Of a stretch of 64,000 bases of DNA, positions 46,653 through 56,856 are shown one piece after another (the first letter of the stretch is position 1; each line of letters begins with the position of its first letter). The stretch lies in assembly GCA_027946555.1 (NCBI GenBank), contig JAPEVC010000098.1, forward strand, positions 61,864-125,863. Direction: 5' to 3'. Made by a program: the position numbers and the translations under genes. This stretch comes from Gnomoniopsis sp. IMI 355080 (Eukaryota; Ascomycota; Sordariomycetes; Diaporthales; Gnomoniaceae). The notes beneath the pieces were generated by a model, which worked only from the letters and a program-made list of their open reading frames with translations, was not told where the DNA came from and made no database searches.

Positions 46653-47157
46653 GTAGCTGACTTAGAAATGCACAAGTTGGGACTGAAAGATTCGAGTAGA
46701 TGTAGTAAGTTGTTGAAGCAAGCATCACCAGCATGGATAGGATGGCTTTTGCTGGGTATTCACAGTATATAAATGTGACTTGTGTAGGATCAAAGCACGG
46801 TGTCGACTATCACGCCCCTAGATCATACTTCATCAAAGTCAATCAGCCTGATTTTCCACATGCCATTGCATACCATAACATATGGATGGACTCCCTTTGT
46901 CGTCATAATGAACGAGCTGCAAACAAAGGACCTGGATGGCCAACTATGATACTTTGCGTGGGATCATAGATATGTCTAAGAAGAGAATTTCTTGCAGGTA
47001 GAACTCACTTGTAAGACTTTTTGGCGGTATTGGAACACGTCAGGTTCTTTTCAGTATCATTTACATCCAGCTGTATGGCTCGCGGAAGATTGCGACACAG
47101 GATGGTTTCACTATGATAAGTTCTTAGGGCAATCAAAGGCACGTGGCAACACAAAGC
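46653..47157. other. Intergenic with right repeat copy
   Basis: Between the MFS gene and the tRNA. Mostly occupied by the right repeat copy (46914-47124). Short frames of 78 and 81 codons (46733-46969, 46992-47237) have no confirmed family. Confidence 0.45.
46914..47124 (+). repeat. Right copy of a diverged direct repeat
   Basis: Matches 40494-40732 in two blocks and in the same orientation: GAGCTGCAAACAAAGGACC at the left, and a block with GCGGAAGATTGCGACAC ending GATAAG at the right. It ends about 40 nt from the 3' end of the tRNA-Leu gene. Together the copies bracket the APH, oxidoreductase and MFS genes. Confidence 0.6.
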
Positions 47158-47162
47158 AAAAA
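47158..47162 (-). terminator. Pol III terminator of tRNA-Leu
   Basis: A run of five T on the minus strand, two bases after the tRNA discriminator base. Confidence 0.75.
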
Positions 47163-47164
47163 GA

Positions 47165-47269
47165 TGACAACCGTGTGATTCGAACACACGCCCCTTTCGA
47201 GACTACGAGAAGATATATCTGCAGAGAGAACACCTGAACGTAGCGCCTTAACCGCTCGGCCAGGTTGCC
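47165..47269 (-). tRNA. tRNA-Leu (anticodon CAG), intron-containing
   Basis: Folds as a class II tRNA. The 7-bp acceptor stem is GGCAACC with GGTTGTC (one G-U), discriminator A as expected for Leu. The D arm is GCCGAGCGGTTAAGGC. The anticodon stem is CTACG/CGTAG with loop TT-CAG-G...T. The T arm is GTGTG-TTCGAAT-CACAC. A 24-nt intron begins after position 37 and contains CTG, able to pair with the anticodon as in canonical eukaryotic pre-tRNAs. A long variable arm lies between CGTAG and GTGTG. Internal A and B boxes (TGGCCGAGCGGTTAAGG, GTTCGAATC) are intact. Confidence 0.93.
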
Positions 47270-47794
47270 TATAACTGTGTTGATGAAAATTTGTTCACCA
47301 AGTTTGCATGATGACTCAAAGAGTTGTGGGAGTGGGTCCGCTATTTGTCAGGGCTTCTGGGTGGAGTGGACTGGAGCGCTGAGGTATACCCAGCACCCGA
47401 CCAAAGGGACGCGACAGGAATGTACCCATATAACGGAGCAACTGCAATGAACCAGAAGCACACACTGAATATCTACATCAATTGTGCTGCGTAGGTTCGT
47501 GGTTGTGCGTCTGTATTATGATAGCTTGTTGTACATCGTGAAAACGACAAAAGCCGGGATGTGCCTGGCAAGTAGCCCTCTTCTCCAGGTTTGGAAGTCC
47601 ATGGGCCACTCATCACCTAGCAGACGCTCCGAGATCTAAATCAAGATTTGCGCAACTGGCAGCGTGGGTTACTTTGCGGTTGCGGTGAACAGACTCCGAG
47701 AATGATTTGTGATCAAATGGTTGAAGAGTTCACGTGTTGCCGTACTCGATCTTGTCGCCTTCGTTCCCGTTTTATAGACCGCCCCCCCCCCAAG
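47270..47794. other. Intergenic with C10 tract
   Basis: About 525 nt between the tRNA 5' end and the 3' end of the DUF1445 gene. C10 homopolymer at 47782-47791, next to the stop codon. No gene seen. Confidence 0.45.
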
Positions 47795-48742
47795 CTACAA
47801 CGCGGGGAAGACCTCGTCCTCCCTCACATCCAACACAATCATATGACCCGGACTGTGCGCCATGACCGTCCCTTCCAAACCAGCCGTCATCGCAGCATTC
47901 TGCGGCGTGACACCGCAGCCCCAGAATACAGGCACATAGCCACTCTCTGACGCATCGAACGGCCTCCCGCTACCATCCAGCATGAGGCTCTGCTCGCCCC
48001 ACTGCACATCCGTGATGTCGGTGATACCCAGCTGTCTCATTCCATCCCAACCCCATGCTATCGGCTCTCCATGGGTGGCCACGTACGGCCGCGTGATGTC
48101 GCGGACTCTCTCGATGTCTTCCAATTTGTAGGGACGCATAGAGACAACGTAGGTTGCGCCTTTGAAAACGCCAGCAGGACATAGTGGAACTGTGGTGCGA
48201 TACATGGGTACGTTTCGGTTGTGTAATTGGTGTCGTGGTGTGAAGCCGGCAGCGTTGAGAGCGGACTCGAAGCTGTAGGAGCAGCCGATCAGGAATCCCA
48301 CGTGGTCGTTCGTCCATTGGAGTGAAATGTCCAGTACATCCTCGCCGTCAGGTAGTCCATCTGTATAAAGGCGGTACTTTGGAAAATCGTGTCGCAGGTC
48401 AATGTCCTGCGCCACTTCTATTATCCCGTTTTCAAGGTGCTTGTTTCCATTAGCCCGTCCTCCATTGGGGACTGATGTGCGAGCTGGAGCTTGCAGGTAA
48501 GACTTCAGCTGTGTGGCCTGCCCTGGTGTAGCCGATTCCGCAAGAAGAGGACATGGGACTGGATTGCGAGCGCATAAAAGGCGGAAGTCATTCGCATATC
48601 GGGAGGGGACGACAATCAGATTGGCCTGCAGATAGGAGGGTGCAATTCCAGCGGTTTGTTCGGTCAGCAACTTCGTGCGGGCGGCCAAGCGAGCAGATAT
48701 ACCAGTGGGATATTTCTGGGCAGGGGACTTGTTGGTTGCCAT
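47795..48742 (-). CDS. DUF1445 / D-glutamate cyclase-type protein
   Basis: Homologous to the domain of mammalian D-glutamate cyclase (DGLUCY), which converts D-glutamate to 5-oxo-D-proline, and to bacterial YcsI/UPF0317. The frame from ATG 48742 encodes 315 aa, starting MATNKSPAQKYPTG. It has the family order AGIAPSYLQANLIVVPSRYA, NDFRLLCARNPVPCPLL, LQWTNDHVGFLIGCSYSFE, RNVPMYRTTVPLCPAGVF, VVSMRPYK and SGYVPVFWGCGVTPQ, ending in SPGHMIVLDV. These conserved Gly/Cys/His positions define the family. A longer start at 48853 is possible but adds 37 residues without family resemblance. No introns. The next enzyme gene is a 5-oxoprolinase, which hydrolyses a 5-oxoproline. Confidence 0.88.
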   Translation of the reverse strand: MATNKSPAQKYPTGISARLAARTKLLTEQTAGIAPSYLQANLIVVPSRYANDFRLLCARNPVPCPLLAESATPGQATQLKSYLQAPARTSVPNGGRANGNKHLENGIIEVAQDIDLRHDFPKYRLYTDGLPDGEDVLDISLQWTNDHVGFLIGCSYSFESALNAAGFTPRHQLHNRNVPMYRTTVPLCPAGVFKGATYVVSMRPYKLEDIERVRDITRPYVATHGEPIAWGWDGMRQLGITDITDVQWGEQSLMLDGSGRPFDASESGYVPVFWGCGVTPQNAAMTAGLEGTVMAHSPGHMIVLDVREDEVFPAL

Positions 48743-49179
48743 GGCGGCGCAGAGGTTATTCGGATGAAGGCCGTCGAGCTTGTCACGGAATTCAGGAGCG
48801 AAGTCAAGATATTTTCCCGGGGTTGTTCGATGTTCTACAGAGGTAATTATCATTACAGCAGATCGTCGACCTCCGTCGCTGAGGTTGAGACCATCTTATG
48901 GTAGTCCTATAGGCCCGGCGAGGTGGAAGGCCCAATCCACCCGAGCGGAGGAGGAGGGCGATGGCAAGGGTCGTCGCATGGGGGCCTCGGGGGTATGGAT
49001 GCCGGTGGCGCGTTATCGGCTCGTGGTGTGTTAGTCGCGGGGCATGCTTATCGTCTATACAGACCAGGGGCCGGTGACGAAGTACGTACTCGTGAATCGT
49101 GATAGAAACTTTTCGTACAAAGGCGCAGTCATTCGTTCAAGAGTGAATAGAGCATGTTCCAGGGAGACAACCTCGCATA
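48743..49179. other. Intergenic
   Basis: About 440 nt between two minus-strand genes. Contains the alternative 5' extension of the DUF1445 frame. No other gene seen. Confidence 0.4.
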
Positions 49180-49656
49180 CTAGGCGACAGTCTTCGGCTG
49201 TCGATGTCGTGCACCAACTTGTGCCGGGTCATTTGAAGGTGCGGACATGGCGGCCGCGTCCTCCGAGCTCTTGATGTCGCCTTTGAGCTGCTTGCCTAGC
49301 CGGTCGATCTCTGCTCGTTGTTCGAAAACAATATCTGCTAACTTCTGCGCATTCTCGTTTCCTTGAAGGCCTGCGCGCAGACTCTCTCGCTCAGCTTTGG
49401 TGAATTGCAGGGTGGCTGGTGATTCCCTCTTTTCCCCCGACTTTTGTTGTCTCTTCTTGATCTTGTACTTGACATCTCTTGAACGCCTCTTCCGCGGCTT
49501 CCGCTGGTAGGGCCCTTTGCTATCTTTGTTCCGAGTTGCGGTCTCGACGGACTCAATAGCGGTATCAGCATCTGCCTTGGCGGGCTTTGTCGGCGTCGAT
49601 GTCGGTGTCGGTGTCGGCGTGGCCTTGTGCTTGGAGGAGCGTGTGACTCTGGCCAT
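49180..49656 (-). CDS. Basic, low-complexity hypothetical protein, 158 aa
   Basis: Not a recognised family. From ATG 49656 the protein begins MARVTRSSKHKATPTPTPTS, a Thr/Pro repeat stretch. A strongly basic block follows (QRKPRKRRSRDVKYKIKKRQ, residues ~51-70), then a coiled-coil-like segment with heptad spacing (LQGNENAQKLADIVFEQRAE, then IDRLGKQLKG). The layout of a basic region followed by a coiled coil recalls bZIP proteins, but the bZIP N-x-x-A-A-x-x-S/C-R core is absent. Nuclear location is plausible. An upstream minus-strand frame from ATG 49901 (MDMELYIEELGPPSTPHKLQ) with a GTTAGT donor could be an extra 5' exon, but I found no phase-consistent acceptor. Confidence 0.45.
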   Translation of the reverse strand: MARVTRSSKHKATPTPTPTSTPTKPAKADADTAIESVETATRNKDSKGPYQRKPRKRRSRDVKYKIKKRQQKSGEKRESPATLQFTKAERESLRAGLQGNENAQKLADIVFEQRAEIDRLGKQLKGDIKSSEDAAAMSAPSNDPAQVGARHRQPKTVA

Positions 49657-50667
49657 GATGTCGCCGCCGTAGGTCCGGAGGAATTGGTGGAAGGAGGAGT
49701 TTCAATTCTGTTGGTATTCAGGCAATTGCAAGTGGTCCGTTGGTGTAGGACAAATTGTACGATGGTGATCGATCCATCTACAGCTCCGACTAACTTTGTG
49801 TTGTTGTGCTGCTCGAGCGACGGTGCTTTGGTGTTCGCTGTTTGGAGCTTGTGTGGAGTCGAAGGTGGCCCAAGCTCCTCGATGTACAATTCCATATCCA
49901 TGTCCTGACTGCATTATCCCAGTGACAATTGACCTGTTCTATCCACTCCTCATACATTGAAGTCTCAGAACTCAGACAAAGCTCATCTATGACTGAGATA
50001 GGTTTCTCCCAGGGGTTCCAGGCGGCCACAGATCCCTCCTCCTGCCTACAGCCGCTGCCGGATCGGCAAAGGAAAATTGCCGGGCCGGCCTGGTATCTTA
50101 GCGTCGGGGAGGCCCTCCGATCACTTGTAGCTCGGTCCACCTTCAACCTCTACTCATCGTCGGGAACCCACTCCTGCTCATAGCCCCCCCGTCCTGGGCT
50201 TTTGGTGTTGCTGTGCGACTAATGCTAGGGAGGTATGTATGCCTCGATAATTGCATATTCAGCAACACGAACCTTTGTCGGAGCCACATCGGCCAGCAAC
50301 TGCGCTCCCATTGGCCTGGTTCATGTCGATGGTGACAGCGTCTCTTTGATGGTCCACAGAGATCTGGTGAGTGTGTCGGGCTAGGTCTGCCTCTCATTAC
50401 TAATTCGACGCTCGCATTTATTCTCTTGTCGCAGATAACCTCGCGGAGAACCTTTGGTCTCTATTCACGCATCTCACCGAGTGGCGAGACTATCTCTTTC
50501 ATATAGAAGCATCGTCCCTTCTTTTTTATTGCTTTAAACACCTCAGGTATATGCCGTATGTACTTTCTCGAAAAGGCGCCCGTAATTACATCCAGCAAAG
50601 CCGCTTGGTCCTCTTTCGTCACCCTTCCCATTAGCATATCACAGCCTTGTGTCATCTAAAACACGCC
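49657..50667. other. Intergenic, 1 kb
   Basis: Divergent region between the basic hypothetical protein and the 5-oxoprolinase. It holds a possible upstream exon of the former (near 49901-49790) and the 5-oxoprolinase promoter. Nothing else recognised. Confidence 0.45.
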
Positions 50668-53600
50668 ATGGGCTCTGTCCCCGACACAAAGCCACTCGGC
50701 ATCCGCATATCCATTGACCGAGGTGGCACCTTCACGGACGTCCATGCCTCCATCCCAGGCAGAGATGACATTATTCTCAAGCTCCTATCTGTCGATCCAG
50801 CCAACTACCAAGATGCCCCCACAGAAGGCATCCGCCGGATACTGGAACTGGCCACCGATACGGCACATCCAAGGGGACAGCTGCTAGACCTCCACCACAT
50901 TGAGTCCATCCGCATGGGCACCACAGTAGCCACAAATGCACTGCTGGAGAGGAAAGGGGCGCGATCCGCACTGCTCATTACCAAGGGATTCAAGGACTTG
51001 TTGTTTATTGGGAACCAGTCACGACCAAAGATCTTCGATCTGACAGTGACACGCCCAGAGGTACTCTATGAGCAAGTGGTTGAGGTCGATGAACGTGTGA
51101 CAATGGAAGATTACACGGAAGACCCCAAGTCTTTCAAGACTGAGGTCACCCCGGGAACCACTGATCTTATCACCGCCGTCACGGGCGAGACCATCCGGGT
51201 CATGCAACGACCAGACCTAAATGCTGTGAAGGCGTCACTACAGGCACTATGGGACCAAGGCTTCCGCTCTCTTGCGGTTGTCTTTGTGCATTCGTATGCA
51301 TACCCCAATCACGAGCTCCAAGTCGGCCAGCTGGCGGCAGAGATGGGTTTCAGCACCACCTTGTCATCCGCCGTCCAGCCCATGATTAACGTCGTGCCAC
51401 GAGGAATGTCCGCAATGGCAGATGCCTACTTAACCCCTGTCATCAAAGAGTATATCTCGTCTATCGAGTCGAATTTTGATGGCGGATTTAGCGGCGAAAC
51501 TACTCGCATCGAGTTTATGCAGTCTGATGGTGGTCTCGTCGATTACCGAAAGTTTAGCGGGTTGAAAGCTATTCTTTCTGGACCTGCAGGTGGCGTTGTT
51601 GGGTACGCCCAGACTTCATGGGATGCAGAGGAGAGAAAACCTGTCATTGGCTTTGATATGGGAGGTACCTCAACTGATGTATCTCGTTATGCTGGTGTCT
51701 ATGACCACGTGTTCGAAACGACCACTGCCGGCATCAGTATCCAAAGCCCACAACTTGATATTCATACCGTAGCTGCTGGTGGTGGCTCTATATTGACATG
51801 GAAGAATGGCCTGTTCAATGTTGGCCCCGAATCCGCAAGTGCGCACCCGGGCCCTGCTTGCTACAGGAAAGGCGGCCCTCTCACAGTCACGGACGCAAAC
51901 CTCTTCTTGGGACGCCTGTTACCAGAGTATTTCCCAAAGGTCTTTGGGCCCAAAGAAAACGAACCATTGAACAGGGACATCACTTCCGAGAAGTTTGCTG
52001 CTATGACGGACGAGATCAACACCGACCGGAAGACCTCAGGTCTATCACCCTTCTCTGCCGAGGAGGTAGCCATGGGTTTCCTGGAGGTGGCCAATGAAGG
52101 CATGGCTCGCCCAATCCGCGCTTTGACGGAGGCGCGTGGCTACGAGACATCAGCACACCACCTCGCTTGTTTTGGTGGTGCTGGTGGCCAACATGCCTGC
52201 TCTGTCGCATCCGTCCTGGGCATCTCGCGCATCATCATCCACAAGTACTCATCCATCCTCTCAGCATATGGCATGTCCCTGGCAGATGTTGTTCATGAGG
52301 TACAGAAGCCAGCAGCTGTCAATTACACCCCTGAAACCGCGGCTTCTATCCACAACCAACTCCAGGACCTAGCCGGTCAGGCTTCGCGTGAGCTAAGCAG
52401 CCAAGGTTTCTCGGAGGACAGGATCGACCATGACTACTACCTCAACATGCGCTACACCGGCTCCAGCAGCTCTCTTATGATTCTCAAAGGCACCGATGGC
52501 TGGGACTTCAAGGCAGAGTTCGAAGCGGCCCATAAGCGCGAATTCGGCTTCCACTTCCCCGAGAAGCCCATCATCGTGGACGATATCCGCGTCCGCGCTA
52601 CTGGGTCCGCGCAAACAAAGGTCGAGAAGAGTCCCTACGCACAGCTCCAGGCTCTTGGTACCACCGCGGTGCAGACACCTACCCCCAATGGCAACAGTAA
52701 GGTGTACTTTGCTGAGGGCGGCTGGGTCAATACCCCCACATTCGAGTTGCAGGCCCTCCCTGCTGGTGCGAAGGTCAGCGGTCCGGCGTTAATCATTGAT
52801 AAAACGCAAACAATTGTTGCGACGCCCAATGCTATGGCGACTATTTTGGAAAGTTACGTCGTGATTGACCGGCAATCGGCTTCATCTGTCGCGACTTCTA
52901 ACACAGAATTTTCACCAATTCAGCTGTCTATCTTTGGTCATCGTTTTATGTCCATCGCTGAGCAGATGGGCCGCACATTACAAAAGACGTCTGTGTCTAC
53001 TAACATCAAAGAGAGACTAGACTTTAGTTGTGCGATCTTTTCACCAGATGGTAAGTCCTCTCGAGTCTAATGCGACGATCGAAGCGTTTTACGGAGCTTC
53101 AGCATGAATCACATCACGGTGTTAACGTACATCCCAGGGGGCCTTGTTGCCAATGCGCCACACGTTCCTGTTCATCTTGGTTCGATGCAATTCGCAGTTC
53201 GGTACCAACATCAGCTATGGGAAGGCAAACTCAAGGATGGTGATGTCTTAGTCTCGAACCATCCCTCTTGTGGCGGTACACATCTCCCCGACATCACAGT
53301 CATCACCCCAGTCTTCGACTCCACAGGCGAACTTGCCTTCTACGTTGCAAGTCGCGGACACCATGCAGAGTAAGTAACATAATCTCAATACGCCCCCGCA
53401 ATCTGGACTAACATGAAGAAAAAGTATCGGAGGCATATTACCTGGCAGCATGCCCCCTAATTCTGCTGCTCTTTGGCAAGAAGGTGCAGCGATCGAGTCC
53501 ACAAAGCTTGTTTCGGAGGGAGTCTTCGACGAAGAGGAAATCACCAGGCTTTTGCTCCACGAGCCCGCACAACACCCGGGCTGCTCTGGGTCACGAAAGA

Positions 53601-54640
53601 TAGCAGACAACATCTCCGATCTGAAGGCTCAGATCGCCGCCAACCAAAAGGGCATCAGCCTAATCCGCGCGCTCATCACGGAGTTCGGCCTCGAAGTCGT
53701 CCACCGATACATGTACGCAATTCAAACCACGGCTGAAATTGCTGTGCGTGAGCTTCTTAAGAAGTACTTGGCCGAGCACGGGTCGACCCTCTCGGCCGTC
53801 GACTATATGGACGACGGTACACCCATCGCCCTTACCATCACCATCTCGTCCGACGGCTCGGCAACCTTCGACTTCACTGGCACAGGGCCCCAAGTCCTCG
53901 GCAACACCAACGCACCTATTGCCATTACCCACTCAGCCATCATCTATTGTCTGCGCAGCCTCGTCAACTCTACCATCCCGCTCAACCAAGGTTGCCTCAA
54001 TCCCATTAACATCGTTGTGCCGGAGTGCTCTATTCTCTCTCCAGATAAAGGACTAGGAGTCGTCGGCGGCAACGTCCTCACCTCGCAACGCGTGACAGAC
54101 GTCGTTCTCCGGGCCTTTCGCGCGTGCGCCGCAAGCCAGGGGTGCTGCAACAACCTGACCTTTGGCACAGGCGGGAAGGATCCCGTGACGGGCGAGCATG
54201 TCGACGGATTCGGTTGTTACGAGACCATCGCGGGCGGGGCAGGCGCGGGTCCCGGGTGGACAGGTACCAGCGGTGTTCATGTGCACATGACAAACACGCG
54301 CATCACGGACCCTGAGGTGTTTGAGAAGCGCTACCCGTGCCTGCTGCGGCGTTTCGAGCTGCGGGCGGATTCTGGCGGTAGAGGCAAGTGGAATGGCGGG
54401 GACGGCACGGTGCGTGAGGTTGAGTTCCGCGTAGGCGTACAGTGTAGTATCCTGAGCGAGAGGCGCAGTCGGGGGCCATTTGGGATGGAGGGCGGAGGGG
54501 AGGGTTCCATGGGTCGCAACTTGATTATCAAGAATGATGGGAGTGTTATTAGTATCGGAGGAAAGGCGACGGCGCAACTGGAGAAGGGAGAGAGGATTGT
54601 GGTTATGACGCCTGGTGGTGGAGCATGGGGTTCGGTGTAG
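50668..54640 (+). CDS. OXP1: ATP-dependent 5-oxoprolinase / hydantoinase, fused HyuA-HyuB
   Basis: Cytosolic OXP1/OPLAH hydrolyses 5-oxo-L-proline to L-glutamate with ATP, part of the glutathione cycle. Exons 50668-53050, 53138-53369 and 53425-54640 splice in phase 1 and 2, giving 1276 aa, the normal full length. The HyuA half starts IRISIDRGGTFTDVHASIPG (actin-like ATPase loop) and includes IRMGTTVATNALLERKGAR, GGVVGYAQTSWDAEERKPVI, GFDMGGTSTDVSRY and TVAAGGGSILTWKNGLF. The HyuB half includes SNHPSCGGTHLPDITVITP, ASRGHHAEIGG (the dipeptide hinge spans intron 2), LGVVGGNVLTSQRVTDVV, GGAGAGPGWTGTSGVHVHMT and a final TPGGGAWG. All diagnostic Gly-rich loops and the HPSCGG motif are intact. The family also includes hydantoinases and related amidohydrolases, so 5-oxoproline is the best but not the only substrate. 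Confidence 0.92.
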
Positions 54641-54941
54641 TAAGCGGACCTTCTAACACGACAGCAAGGTAGCCGCAGATGAGCTGCCAAATCATTTGTT
54701 CAACACTTTTCAACTCGGAAATTCCGGGATCGAAACGGAATTGCGTGAGGGCGTGAAGCCATTCAAGAGATCTAAATATTTCGGTGACACCTCAAGTCTC
54801 GCCTCACTGTACACCAAGGCGTCATGTGTCCACAGAGACTGGAATAATTACTCTTTCTCACATCATTCTTTCTCTCAATCTCACTTGAGCCTCTTGTTCA
54901 GCAGCTACGCCACATTACACCAACCGCGACTCTCCACCCTT
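54641..54941. other. Convergent intergenic region
   Basis: 301 nt shared by the 3' ends of the 5-oxoprolinase and MFS genes. No gene seen. Confidence 0.45.
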
Positions 54942-56856
54942 TTACGCAGTTGCAAAGTTCAACGGTCCAGCCCACACACGCATCCGCTTTCCCCAAACCA
55001 TCAACACTATGACAATCGCAAACGCCGCCGCCAGAATCGCAGCCTGCACACCAAAGCTGTTCTTGGGACCCGCGCTATCGGCCCACGTGACCTGGAAATA
55101 GCTAATAATGAACCCACCCAGCGTCCTCGCATTGTTCAAGTGCGCCGACACCTCACCGCTCGCCTCGGGGTACGAGTCCAGGCAGTAACTGCTAATCGCC
55201 ACGGTCGTCACCATGATACCGTACACGTACAGTCCCCAGCTGACGGAAAGGGCCATAAAGTGCCAGGCGTTCTGCAGCGACTGTCCAATGAGCACCAGGC
55301 CGACAATCATGAACGGCAGCGAGAAGAAGATGGCGCGCAGGCGGACCTCGGGCTCAAAGTGACCATTGTGGCTCTTGATGTACCGACGCGCGACCAAGTC
55401 GTGCAGCCAGTGACCCGTGGCCTCGCCCAGCAGCACGGCCACGACGGGCGTAAAGTAAAAGTACCCAATCTGGAGCGGGCCAAAGTTGTACAGTGGCGTC
55501 AAAAAAATACTCAGCGTCGTGTTGATGCCGACGACCCAGGCGAACGTCAGCATGTAGTAGACGGCCGAGAGCGCGACGGTGGGCTTGAGGATGACGCGGA
55601 CGACGCGCATGCAGGCCTGAGGAAAGGAGTTGCGCATCGCGCGGGAGCGGAACTGGGCGATGCCGAGGAGGCGGGCCATGTGGCTGCCGCGCGGGGGCTG
55701 GGAGGCGGGCGCGACGCGGCGGTCGTAGTAGGTCTCGTCGACAAAGAAGATGGTCAGGAGGAGGACGAGGCCGGTTTCGGCGGTGTAGACCCAAAAGGGG
55801 ACGGGCCATGGCTTGGTGGTGATCATGAAGGCGGCGAGGAGGGGCCCCATGTAGGGAGACATGACGAAGAAGGAGCTGGGAGAAAGAAAGAGGGTGGGTT
55901 AGTCTTTTGGGGGCCGGTGGGCGTGCGCTCGCTCGATCAGGCGCATTGGATGTATAGGAAGGGCAAGGGGAAAAGCAAATTTACTCACGCCCAGATATTG
56001 ATCTTGCGCGGCCGCTCATGGAAGAAGAACATGTCCTGGATGAACATCATGCCACCACCCTGGGTGACGGTGGAGAAGAAGCCGTTGAGAATGCGAGCCG
56101 TGAAGAACGAGTTGAAGTTGGTGGCAGCTGCGCACCATGCGGCTGTGCCGAGGGCGATGCAGAGGAAGTAGAACATGACGGGGAGACGACCAAAGTAGGC
56201 AGAGAACATGACGGCTGTGAAGAAGGTTAGTATTACGGGATATGAAGAGGAAACTTGGAAGGGGTAAGGAGACTGTCAAGGAGGAGATACATACCAAAGA
56301 CACCGCCTGCTCCGAGCATGAAGACATTGCCAGCCTGGGTGTGGTTGACCTCATCAGCAGTAGTGTTCCACTGCCTATTCGAAATTGTTAGTCCAGTCTT
56401 TCGTGATGTGACATCTGGGTAGTCCAGATACAAATAGGGTAAAAGAAAAATACTGGGGAGGGAGAGAGACACCACATACACAGCCTGCGCCTCCAACGTG
56501 ACAGCACCAGTAGCACTTCCATAATCCGGCAAGAACGCAGCCGCCGCCACGATCAACAAGATGACATGCTTTTTGCGCCAGGACCAATTCAACGGATCGT
56601 TGGGATCATCACTAGGCTGCGGAATAAGACGCGTATGCCCATCCTTTGCGTACCGCACGCCCTCGCCCTCCTCCGAGTCATCAATCACGTAGCCCTCGAC
56701 CTCGTGGAACTCGTGCGGGTTGTTGGTGACGGCCTTTGCGAGGTGGTGGTGCGTCGCACGACCCTCCTCTGTCTCTTCTTCTCCTCTGCCGTTGGCCTTT
56801 TCCTGCTCGGAGGAGCCTGGTGTTGATACAGGCGCGGCTTCGTTTGCGCGAGCCAT
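54942..56856 (-). CDS. MFS transporter, DHA1-type
   Basis: A 12-TM drug:H+ antiporter-like carrier of the plasma membrane. Exons 56856-56480, 56374-56295, 56214-55989 and 55875-54942 keep phase (2, 1, 2) and give 538 aa. A hydrophilic N-terminus of about 90 residues ends in the DHA1 landmark DPNDPLNWSWRKKHVILL. TM segments follow: VFMLGAGGVFGVMF-like region split by intron 2, GRLPVMFYFLCIALG, ARILNGFFSTVTQGGGMMFI, MSPYMGPLLAAFMI and FWVYTAETGLVLLLTIFFVDETYYDR. The C-terminal half is complete (NARTLGGFIISYFQVTWAD). It is convergent with the 5-oxoprolinase, with 301 nt between the stops. Its substrate is unknown; the context makes an amino-acid-derived compound possible. The antisense strand is open for 491 codons through this gene because of its high GC. 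Confidence 0.88.

Noticed and set aside
47782..47791. C10 tract as a sign of a sequencing gap or telomere-like end
   Set aside because: Flanking sequence is continuous and the adjacent gene ends normally; a simple homopolymer is enough.
54696..56171. 491-codon plus-strand open frame
   Set aside because: It lies antisense to the DHA1-type MFS gene, whose exons splice in phase and encode clear TM motifs. The frame is a product of high GC and has Gly/Glu/Arg-rich, domain-free content.
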